Of a stretch of DNA of 8,295 nt, positions 1 through 5,568 are shown piece after piece (position 1 is the first letter of the stretch; each line of letters opens with the position of its first letter). A program made the position numbers and the translations under genes. The stretch lies in the NCBI GenBank assembly GCA_035359995.1, contig DAORZT010000085.1, positions 1 to 8,295 of the forward strand, written 5' to 3'. The stretch is from JAKPCT01 sp029553165 (GTDB taxonomy: Bacteria > Bacillota > UBA4882 > UBA8346). Below the pieces are notes generated by a model. The model was not told the DNA's origin, did no database searches, and saw only the letters and a program-made list of their open reading frames with translations.

Positions 1-339
1 CTATTGATTTTTCAATGTTCACTGCACATTAACTATGTGCGAAAGTTGATTAAATGTTTTTTAGTTTTAACTGATTCCGGAGGAATTCAAGAAGAGGCAC
101 CTGCTTTAGGGAAGCCTGTATTAGTACTTAGAGATACAACGGAGCGTCCTGAAGCGATTCAGGCAGGAACTGTCAAGCTGGTTGGAATTAATCCGGATTC
201 TATTGTAACTGAAACTAATTATCTTTTACATAATCATAGAGCATATATTAAAATGGCAAATGCAATAAATCCGTATGGGGACGGGAAAGCTTCACAACGG
301 ATCTACGATCTGGTTTTAAAGTATTTAGGTGTTCAATGA
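1..339 (+). CDS. wecB: UDP-N-acetylglucosamine 2-epimerase (non-hydrolysing), C-terminal part, 5' end outside window
   Basis: This is the last ~112 codons of a UDP-GlcNAc 2-epimerase, which interconverts UDP-GlcNAc and UDP-ManNAc in the cytoplasm for surface-polysaccharide synthesis. The strongest evidence is the family's C-terminal block: LTDSGGIQEEAPALGKPVLV and, just after it, RDTTERPEA with a following AGTVKLVG. These form the nucleotide-binding part of the second Rossmann domain. The ending NPYGDGKAS followed by RIYDLVLKYLG is also typical. The frame is open to base 1, so the gene (about 370 codons in the family) continues upstream; the TTG at position 4 is not the real start. The first ~14 residues match the family poorly: the usual E-P-L-D-Y-type stretch reads Q-C-S-L-H. 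The stretch from I-N-Y-V onward aligns again. The gene ends 72 bases before manC. Confidence 0.9.
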   Translation, partial: LLIFQCSLHINYVRKLIKCFLVLTDSGGIQEEAPALGKPVLVLRDTTERPEAIQAGTVKLVGINPDSIVTETNYLLHNHRAYIKMANAINPYGDGKASQRIYDLVLKYLGVQ

Positions 340-399
340 AAACTGATTATACAAACAAGGATTTAGGAAAACTCCAGCGAATTTACCTAACTACGGAAC

Positions 400-405
400 G
401 GAGGT
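400..405 (+). promoter_or_regulatory. Ribosome binding site of manC, inside a possible hairpin
   Basis: GGAGGT lies 6 bases before the ATG at 412 and fixes that start. TTACCT at 383-388 is the exact reverse complement of AGGTAA at 402-407, with a 13-base loop, so part of the site could be paired in the mRNA. The stem has only two G-C pairs, so a regulatory effect is speculative. Confidence 0.7.
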
Positions 406-411
406 AATTTA

Positions 412-1482
412 ATGCTGAATATTTTAATAATGGCTGGGGGGCGGGGTGAACGGTTCTGGCCAAAGAGTCGAATCAATCATCCGAAACAACTGCTTGATCT
501 GACCGGTAACGGAAGTATGATTCAGGAGACTGTTCGAAGAGTTGCCGGGATTGTTCCCAGTGAGAATATCTATTTTATTACTAACCAGCTGTATGCCGGT
601 CCAATTAAAGAACAGCTTCCGGAGATTCCGGAGCAAAATATCATCCTGGAGCCGGAAGGTCGTAATACTGCTCCGTGTATTGGTTTGGCCTCTTTGTTTA
701 TTGAAGCGGCTGATCCCGATGGGGTCACTGTTGTTTTGGCGGCTGATCATATTATTAAAAATACTACCGAATTTTGTAACACACTTTTTACCGGCGCTGC
801 TGTTGCTGAAAGTACCGGGGGGATCGTCACTTTAGGAATTAAACCGGATCGTCCTGAGACCGGATATGGATATATTAAAATGGGTCAGGAGTTTGCAGAA
901 AAACCTGGAGTTTATCATGTTGAACGGTTTACCGAGAAACCAAATTTGGAGACTGCCAGTGAATTTTTAGCAAGTGGCCGTTATCTTTGGAACAGTGGGA
1001 TGTTTATTTGGAAAACGGCTACAATACGGCAGTTGTTTGCTGAATATATGCCTGATTTACATCAGGGTTTGGAGATTATTAAGACAGCGATTGGTCAGAA
1101 AAATTACAACGAAATTTTAGCGGAACAGTACCAAAAATTTGAGAAGATTTCGATTGATTATGGGATTATGGAGCGGGCGCCTGAAGTGTATGTGATCCCG
1201 GTCGATATCGGTTGGGATGATGTCGGGAGTTGGACTTCATTGGACCGGGTGAGGGCTCATGACCGGGATGGCAATGTCGTGAATAGCAGTAATTATTTGA
1301 TGATTGATTCCCAGGATTGTATCTTTGAGGTGACTAATAATAAATTGGTGGCGGCAATTGGAGTACACGATCTGATCTTGGTTGAGACTGATGATGCCAT
1401 TCTTATCTGCCCCAAAGAACGTGCCCAGGATGTTAAACTGGTTTTAGAAAAGCTGAAAGATGATCACAAAAATTATTTATAA
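412..1482 (+). CDS. manC: Mannose-1-phosphate guanylyltransferase (GDP-mannose pyrophosphorylase)
   Basis: The product makes GDP-mannose from GTP and Man-1-P in the cytoplasm. The 356-residue protein opens with the nucleotidyltransferase signature GGRGERFWPKSR (residues 9-20). AADH (110-113) holds the metal-binding Asp, FTEKP (173-177) is the sugar-binding lysine motif, WNSGMF is at 193-198, and DIGWDDVGSW (265-274) is the typical GMP late motif. The length fits the short monofunctional class: there is no C-terminal cupin phosphomannose isomerase domain, so Man-6-P must come from elsewhere. The ATG at 412 has a good GGAGGT site 6 bases upstream. The cpsB-like gene starts 12 bases after the stop, consistent with one transcript. 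The phosphomutase at 6896 is the likely supplier of Man-1-P. Confidence 0.95.
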   Translation: MLNILIMAGGRGERFWPKSRINHPKQLLDLTGNGSMIQETVRRVAGIVPSENIYFITNQLYAGPIKEQLPEIPEQNIILEPEGRNTAPCIGLASLFIEAADPDGVTVVLAADHIIKNTTEFCNTLFTGAAVAESTGGIVTLGIKPDRPETGYGYIKMGQEFAEKPGVYHVERFTEKPNLETASEFLASGRYLWNSGMFIWKTATIRQLFAEYMPDLHQGLEIIKTAIGQKNYNEILAEQYQKFEKISIDYGIMERAPEVYVIPVDIGWDDVGSWTSLDRVRAHDRDGNVVNSSNYLMIDSQDCIFEVTNNKLVAAIGVHDLILVETDDAILICPKERAQDVKLVLEKLKDDHKNYL

Positions 1483-1494
1483 CAAAGCAGAAAA

Positions 1495-2259
1495 ATGATT
1501 GACCTTCATACTCATATAATCCCAGGGATTGATGATGGCGCTCCGGACCCGGCAACCGCATTGGCGATGTTAAAGATGGCTGCAGCCGATGGCAGTACCG
1601 GGCTGGTTGCAACACCACATGTAATCGAAGCGGAATGGGTACCGGACTGGGATGAGATTGTTAACTGTTGTCAAAGACTAAACCAAGATGCCAGGCATGC
1701 TGGAATTAATGTCACTCTCTATCCTGGTGCGGAAGTTATGATTAATATGGATTTGCTTAAGCGGATTGAGCATCCGGGGATATATTGTATTAATGGTGGC
1801 AGCTATATGTTGCTTGAACTACCGGCTTTAGAGATCCCTGGTTTTACGGAAGAGTTTCTATTTAAACTTCAGACTAAGGGGATAACACCGATTATCGCTC
1901 ATCCGGAGCGGAATTTGGCACTCCAAAAAAATCTGAAGCTCTTAAACCGCTGGCTTGAAAGAGGGATCTTAATTCAACTCAATGCTTCCAGTATCAATGG
2001 CCAGTTTGGCAAGGAGGTTGTCAATACGGCAACAAAGCTGTTAACCAGCGGAATGGTCCATTGTCTGGGTTCGGATGCGCATGGGGTCGAATCCCGGCGA
2101 CCATTACTTAGCGCTGCAGTAAGGAGAATAACGAAGCTTATCGGGGCAGAAGCTGCCACCCAAATAGCTGAAATTAACCCTAACCGGATCCTGCAGAGTC
2201 ATAAGATTGAGCAAGTTAATATTCGAACACAGCAGCACTGGTGGACGTTTTGGAGATAG
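1495..2259 (+). CDS. cpsB: CpsB/CapC/YwqE-family protein-tyrosine phosphatase (PHP fold)
   Basis: This 254-residue protein has the full metal-site set of the PHP-type tyrosine phosphatases: DLHTHIIPGIDDG (residues 3-15, with His5 and His7), TPH (40-42), PGAEV (77-81, Glu80), AHPERN (135-140, His136) and LGSDAHG (191-197, Asp194 and His196). Known relatives (CpsB of Streptococcus pneumoniae, YwqE of Bacillus subtilis) remove phosphate from the tyrosine tail of the BY-kinase that works with a Wzz-type copolymerase, and so tune chain length and export. No kinase is visible in the window. The gene starts 12 bases after manC with only a weak purine stretch upstream, so it may rely on translational coupling. 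No alternative start would keep the N-terminal DLHTH motif. Histidinol-phosphatase and PolX-type PHP domains are less likely because of the PGIDDG and HPERN signatures. Confidence 0.93.
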   Translation: MIDLHTHIIPGIDDGAPDPATALAMLKMAAADGSTGLVATPHVIEAEWVPDWDEIVNCCQRLNQDARHAGINVTLYPGAEVMINMDLLKRIEHPGIYCINGGSYMLLELPALEIPGFTEEFLFKLQTKGITPIIAHPERNLALQKNLKLLNRWLERGILIQLNASSINGQFGKEVVNTATKLLTSGMVHCLGSDAHGVESRRPLLSAAVRRITKLIGAEAATQIAEINPNRILQSHKIEQVNIRTQQHWWTFWR

Positions 2260-2268
2260 ATTGTAATT

Positions 2269-2284
2269 ATGAATTTGAAATCAA
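2269..2284 (+). CDS. Possible start of a gene running into the assembly gap
   Basis: ATG at 2269 begins an open frame (M-N-L-K-S) that reaches the N run after five codons. GGAG at 2252-2255, inside the end of cpsB, is a possible ribosome binding site, though 13 bases away is long. Nothing about function can be read. By position, the gene after a CpsB-type phosphatase is often a Wzz/BY-kinase, and such proteins often begin with a short polar stretch like this before a transmembrane helix. That identity is inference only. Confidence 0.25.
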
Positions 2285-2384
2285 NNNNNNNNNNNNNNNN
2301 NNNNNNNNNNNNNNNNNNNNNNNNNNNNNNNNNNNNNNNNNNNNNNNNNNNNNNNNNNNNNNNNNNNNNNNNNNNNNNNNNNNN
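2285..2384. other. Assembly gap, 100 N
   Basis: There are exactly 100 undetermined bases. A round 100 is a common placeholder for a gap of unknown size, so the true distance between cpsB and the wzi-like gene may be much larger and one or more genes may be missing. The 34 bases between the gap and 2419 have stop codons in all three forward frames, so no gene crosses from the gap into the wzi-like gene. Confidence 0.99.
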
Positions 2385-2418
2385 AATCAATAAAATATTA
2401 ATGAGGTTGTTTTAGCTA

Positions 2419-3942
2419 ATGACTAAAAAGTTGATTATTAGTATTTTTTTAGGGCTCTTTTTTTTAGGTGTTTTGCAGGTTGGTGCAAGAGGTGAAGCTA
2501 GCTTAAATTCCGCCAATCTTCCGCTTGACAGCCTTTATTATCTTTATCTTGAAAAGCTGACCGGTTTGGGTTTTTTGCGTGTTACTCCAGGGGCTAAACC
2601 TTATACCCGGATGCAGATCGCAAAATGGATTTTAGATGTTAAAGCAGCAATAGTTGATTCTGAACGCGAACTTTCACCCTATGTCCAAACATTGATCGCG
2701 GAATTAGAAACCGAGTTTTCCAAAGAGCTGGCAATCATCCAGGGAGCAGAAGAGAAAAATCAGATTGAATTCCGTCGGTTAGCTTGGTCGACTGCTTACT
2801 ATGATGGGCAGACATTGTCACAGAGTTATACCAAATCATCCTATCAACCTCTAAATATTAATAACAATGGTGACCAACTTGCTCTAAAATTCAATTCCAG
2901 AGTATCGTTCAACCTTGAGGGAGAGATCAATGATCTGCTGTTGGTATCATTGACGCCGGAGTTGAGTTACAATGAGGAGGATCAGTATCAATTAAATCTG
3001 GAATCCGGTTATTTCAAAACCGGTTTTAGTAACCTTTCGCTTCAGTTTGGTAAAGAATCCATGTGGTGGGGGCATGGCAGACGGGGTAGTTTGATTTTAA
3101 GTAATAACAGTCGTCCGCAACTGATGATGAAAATAGCGAACCTTGAACCATTTAGATTGAATGGTTGGTTTAGTTTATTGAATGAGATGAATACTACCTT
3201 TTTTATCAGTGAACCGGATCGTTATCGGAATGATGTTGCGGAAACGTCTTTCATCGGTGGCAGGTTTGATTTTTCGCCAACTAAAGATCTCACGTTTGCG
3301 GTAGTGTTAACTTCGATCGTCGGCGGTAAAGGACGTTCGGTTGGCTGGGACGATCTTGACGATTTTCTGTTGGGGAGGAATGCCGGTACCACTGATGCTG
3401 AAAGATGGGATTCAATTGCCGGGTTTGATTTTGCATGGCGGCTTCCCAAGATAAATAACTTAATCTTGTATGGGGAAATCTATGGAGAAGACCAGGCCGG
3501 ATCGCTTCCGCCGTTACCTTCAAAAATAGCCGGAGTCTGGGGTATCTATTTTCCAAGATTAAGTGTTGATGGTAGTTGGGATCTGCTGGTTGAAGGAGCA
3601 ACAACATCCGATGCCTGGTATCGTCACTGGGTATATACTGATGGCTATGTCTTTCGGGATCAAATTATCGGTGATGCAATGGGGTGCGATTCCGGACGCT
3701 GGTTACTCCGGCTCAATCATTATTGGACTGATGGGACACAGGTGGCGTTCAATTATGAATCATTAGTAATGAATCGTAGTGCTGCTGACTCCAAAACGCT
3801 GCATTCGCTGTGGATAACCGGTAGAACTAAGATTTGTCCGGATGTTGCATTAATTTCAACAATTGGATGGTCGGTAACCAAACAATCAGAAGATTCTAAA
3901 TCAGATTATTTATTGGAGTTAATCTTGGCAAAGCTATTTTGA
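2419..3942 (+). CDS. wzi: Wzi-family capsule assembly outer-membrane protein
   Basis: The predicted 507-residue precursor starts with a signal peptide: lysines at 3-4, a hydrophobic core to about residue 22, and a likely cut near A-R-G-E-A (23-27). Residues ~32-75 resemble one S-layer-homology-like unit (N-L-P-L-D-S at 33-38, G-L-G-F-L, then P-Y-T-R at 61-64), followed by a short helical stretch. From ~117 on, alternating polar and aromatic segments look like a beta-barrel. Family hallmarks are MWWGHGRRGSLILSNN (215-230) and WYRHWVYTDGY (400-410) followed by R-D-Q-I-I-G-D-A-M-G. The last residue is Phe, as in many outer-membrane barrels. Escherichia coli Wzi (about 480 residues) is an outer-membrane lectin that ties capsule to the surface; the same role is inferred here. 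GAGG at 2403-2406 is the likely ribosome site. ATG 2419 is preferred because it gives a complete signal peptide. Confidence 0.88.
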   Translation: MTKKLIISIFLGLFFLGVLQVGARGEASLNSANLPLDSLYYLYLEKLTGLGFLRVTPGAKPYTRMQIAKWILDVKAAIVDSERELSPYVQTLIAELETEFSKELAIIQGAEEKNQIEFRRLAWSTAYYDGQTLSQSYTKSSYQPLNINNNGDQLALKFNSRVSFNLEGEINDLLLVSLTPELSYNEEDQYQLNLESGYFKTGFSNLSLQFGKESMWWGHGRRGSLILSNNSRPQLMMKIANLEPFRLNGWFSLLNEMNTTFFISEPDRYRNDVAETSFIGGRFDFSPTKDLTFAVVLTSIVGGKGRSVGWDDLDDFLLGRNAGTTDAERWDSIAGFDFAWRLPKINNLILYGEIYGEDQAGSLPPLPSKIAGVWGIYFPRLSVDGSWDLLVEGATTSDAWYRHWVYTDGYVFRDQIIGDAMGCDSGRWLLRLNHYWTDGTQVAFNYESLVMNRSAADSKTLHSLWITGRTKICPDVALISTIGWSVTKQSEDSKSDYLLELILAKLF

Positions 3943-3969
3943 ATATCTGTAAATAAGGAGAATTCAGTA

Positions 3970-4096
3970 ATGATAAAACAAGAGCTCTTAACACTCTGAA
4001 GAGGTTTTTAATTTCAGTATTTTAATTTTAGTAATCAGTTTAAGTATTATTACTGGTTTAATTAATAAGGAAATTATGGTATTGTTATATTGTTAA
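3970..4096 (+). pseudogene. Possible broken small membrane-protein gene
   Basis: AAGGAG (3955-3960) sits 9 bases before ATG 3970, as good a start signal as any in the window, yet the frame reads only M-I-K-Q-E-L-L-T-L before TGA at 3997. The next frame, from CTG 3996, gives L-K-R-F-L-I-S-V before stopping at 4023. The third frame, from about 4022, continues L-I-L-V-I-S-L-S-I-I-T-G-L-I-N-K to TAA at 4094. Two small indels would join these into a ~41-residue peptide with a positively charged start and one transmembrane helix. I do not recognise a family. It may be a decayed gene, an assembly error, or chance, since AT-rich DNA easily encodes Leu/Ile/Val. Confidence 0.3.
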
Positions 4097-4110
4097 ATCA
4101 GTAACATAAT
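4082..4110 (+). promoter_or_regulatory. Candidate sigma-70-type promoter upstream of vanZ-like gene
   Basis: TTGTTA (4082-4087) and CATAAT (4105-4110) are separated by exactly 17 bases. They match the consensus at four and five of six positions. Transcription would start near 4117, about 24 bases before the ATG at 4141. The AT-rich setting makes chance matches common, so this is only a candidate. If real, it would give the vanZ-epimerase-ugd-phosphomutase block its own transcript. Confidence 0.35.
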
Positions 4111-4140
4111 CGGAAAGGCATATAAATAAACCCTTCTAAA

Positions 4141-4584
4141 ATGACCTGTATCAATAGACTGAAAATCAGTTTTCTTTCGTTAACGATTGCTGCGATTATC
4201 ATATTCATTTTGTATACTTCAATGGAACCAAGTTGGGGTGGCGGTTACTGGGAACAATTCTTGATCAATAAGTTTCGGCTTATACCAGAATCAGCTCATT
4301 ACTTAATCTTGTTCATTCGCAAGACAATCCATTTTTTAGGGTATGGCCTTTTTGGAATCCTCTTTTGGTATTACTATTATCTGTGGGGATTTCGGGAGAG
4401 AAGTATTTTGCTCTCCTGGTTCAGTATTTTGGCAGTTGCGGGCTTAGATGAGTATGTCCAGTCACAAAGTGGCTTTCGTAGCGGAAGCCTTTTGGATGTA
4501 TTATTGGACCTATGTGGCGCAATTAGCATTAGTTTGGCTGTAAATCAGCTACTGATAAAAAAGCTGGCTAAAAACCAAAAATAG
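4141..4584 (+). CDS. VanZ-like family membrane protein
   Basis: This is a 147-residue integral membrane protein with about four hydrophobic segments (roughly 11-28, 65-82, 88-102 and 117-139). It carries the conserved charged positions of the VanZ-like family: R60-K61-x-x-H64-F65 at the start of the second segment, D103-E104-x-x-Q107, R113, D119, D123 and G126. The founding member VanZ gives low-level teicoplanin resistance. Most relatives have no known biochemical role, and many sit in envelope or polysaccharide loci, so resistance should not be inferred. The start is uncertain: only a distant GGAAAGG (4112-4118) precedes ATG 4141. An in-frame stop at 4123 excludes a much earlier start, and this ATG gives a complete first membrane segment. 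The epimerase gene begins 20 bases after the stop. Confidence 0.85.
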   Translation: MTCINRLKISFLSLTIAAIIIFILYTSMEPSWGGGYWEQFLINKFRLIPESAHYLILFIRKTIHFLGYGLFGILFWYYYYLWGFRERSILLSWFSILAVAGLDEYVQSQSGFRSGSLLDVLLDLCGAISISLAVNQLLIKKLAKNQK

Positions 4585-4604
4585 TAGCAAACGGAGCAGA
4601 TTGG

Positions 4605-5564
4605 ATGCATGCATTAGTAACCGGCGGGGCCGGATTTATTGGAAGTAGTTTAGTGGACAGGTTGTTGGCTGAAGGGTGGTTAGTAACGGTTATTGATAAC
4701 TTTGACCCGTACTATGATCCGGAAATTAAAGAAGCCAACATCAAAGAGCATATTAACAATCCAGATTACCGTCTCTACCGATTAGACATCTGTAATTATC
4801 ACGAGTTACTGCAAAAAGCAGGTTTAACAGCGTATGATGTGATAATTCATTTGGCAGCCAGGGCCGGAGTACGTCCCAGTATTGAAGATCCCTTGACTTA
4901 CCAACAGGTTAATGTGCAGGGGACCCAAAATCTGTTGGAGTTAGCTAAAGAGACTGGATGTAAGCAGTTTGTCTTTGCTTCATCGTCAAGTGTCTATGGG
5001 GTTAATCCCAATGTTCCCTGGAAGGAGACGGATCATGTACTGTTACCGATCAGTCCCTATGCAAGCACCAAAGTGAGCGGGGAGCTATTGGGGCATGTTT
5101 ATTCACACTTATATGGAATCCGTTTTATCGGGTTAAGATTTTTTACGGTTTATGGTCCGCGGCAACGTCCGGATCTGGCGATCAGTAAGTTTGCCAAACT
5201 GATGTTAGCCGGGGAGGCCATTCCCTTTTACGGTAACGGGGATACTTACCGTGATTATACCTTTATCAGTGATATTATTGATGGAATCATTGCGGCAATT
5301 AATTATCGGGCAACCAACTTTGAAGTGATTAATTTAGGTAATAATCAGACAATCTCGTTGCAAGAGATGGTAACTGCGCTTGAGGCAGAATTAAAAATAA
5401 AGGCCAAATTAAGTTACTTACCACCGCAACTTGGTGACGTGCCAAAGACTTGGGCCGATCTGAACAAGGCTGCCCGGTTATTAAACTACCATCCCAAAAT
5501 AAAGTTTGATGAAGGGATTAAAAGGTATGTTGATTGGTTAAAGAAGAATAGAATTGGGGGTTGA
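4605..5564 (+). CDS. UDP-glucuronate 4-epimerase (NAD-dependent SDR-family epimerase)
   Basis: The 319-residue extended short-chain dehydrogenase has the NAD-binding GGAGFIG (residues 7-13), a serine cluster at 126-129, and the catalytic pair Tyr152/Lys156 in P-Y-A-S-T-K. UDP-glucuronate 4-epimerases typically carry DNFDPYYD (31-38), AARAGVRPSIEDPL (84-97), TVYGPRQRPD (181-190) and RDYTFISDI (216-224), with GDVPKTWAD (278-286) near the end. All are present. The product would convert UDP-glucuronate to UDP-galacturonate in the cytoplasm. The UDP-glucose dehydrogenase that makes its substrate starts 4 bases after its stop, which supports this reading over a plain UDP-glucose 4-epimerase. A UDP-xylose or other C4 epimerase activity remains possible. 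GGAG at 4593-4596, 8 bases before ATG 4605, supports the start. Confidence 0.88.
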   Translation: MHALVTGGAGFIGSSLVDRLLAEGWLVTVIDNFDPYYDPEIKEANIKEHINNPDYRLYRLDICNYHELLQKAGLTAYDVIIHLAARAGVRPSIEDPLTYQQVNVQGTQNLLELAKETGCKQFVFASSSSVYGVNPNVPWKETDHVLLPISPYASTKVSGELLGHVYSHLYGIRFIGLRFFTVYGPRQRPDLAISKFAKLMLAGEAIPFYGNGDTYRDYTFISDIIDGIIAAINYRATNFEVINLGNNQTISLQEMVTALEAELKIKAKLSYLPPQLGDVPKTWADLNKAARLLNYHPKIKFDEGIKRYVDWLKKNRIGG

Positions 5565-5568
5565 AGAG

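Larger units (their letters stand above)
3943..4140 (+). other. AT-rich intergenic region between wzi-like and vanZ-like genes
   Basis: This is the longest sequenced non-coding stretch (198 bases). It holds a strong ribosome binding site (AAGGAG, 3955-3960) before a nine-residue frame, a hydrophobic stretch spread over two other frames, and a promoter-like sequence just before the vanZ-like gene. These are annotated separately. A+T is visibly higher than in the flanking genes, especially 4005-4110. No convincing terminator is seen: the only stem near a T run (CTCTT 3985-3989 with AAGAG 3999-4003, then T5) has five weak pairs. Confidence 0.7.

Noticed and set aside
424..835. Minus-strand (424-750) and alternate plus-frame (542-835) open frames inside manC
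   Set aside because: They are shadows of manC, whose motifs run unbroken through the region in the main frame.
412..1482. Bifunctional ManC with phosphomannose isomerase domain
   Set aside because: At 356 residues the protein ends after the nucleotidyltransferase and beta-helix region; there is no room for the ~120-residue cupin domain.
2199..2390. Minus-strand open frame across the N run
   Set aside because: It is open only because the N bases contain no stops; it has no real sequence content.
3222..3607. Two overlapping minus-strand open frames (75 and 105 codons) inside the wzi-like gene
   Set aside because: They lie opposite a well-supported coding sequence, have Pro/Ser/Arg-rich composition typical of antisense frames, and show no recognisable motif.
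3985..4010. Stem CTCTT/AAGAG followed by T5 as a rho-independent terminator after the wzi-like gene
   Set aside because: Only five pairs, two of them G-C, with a 9-base loop; too weak to call.
4605..5564. Annotation as a plain UDP-glucose 4-epimerase (GalE)
   Set aside because: The F-D-P-Y-Y-D and R-A-G-V-R motifs and adjacency to ugd fit UDP-glucuronate 4-epimerases better.
5554..5568. TTG start adding five residues to UDP-glucose dehydrogenase
   Set aside because: ATG 5569 has a well-placed purine-rich site and puts the NAD-binding strand at the N-terminus as in the family; the TTG has no better ribosome site.
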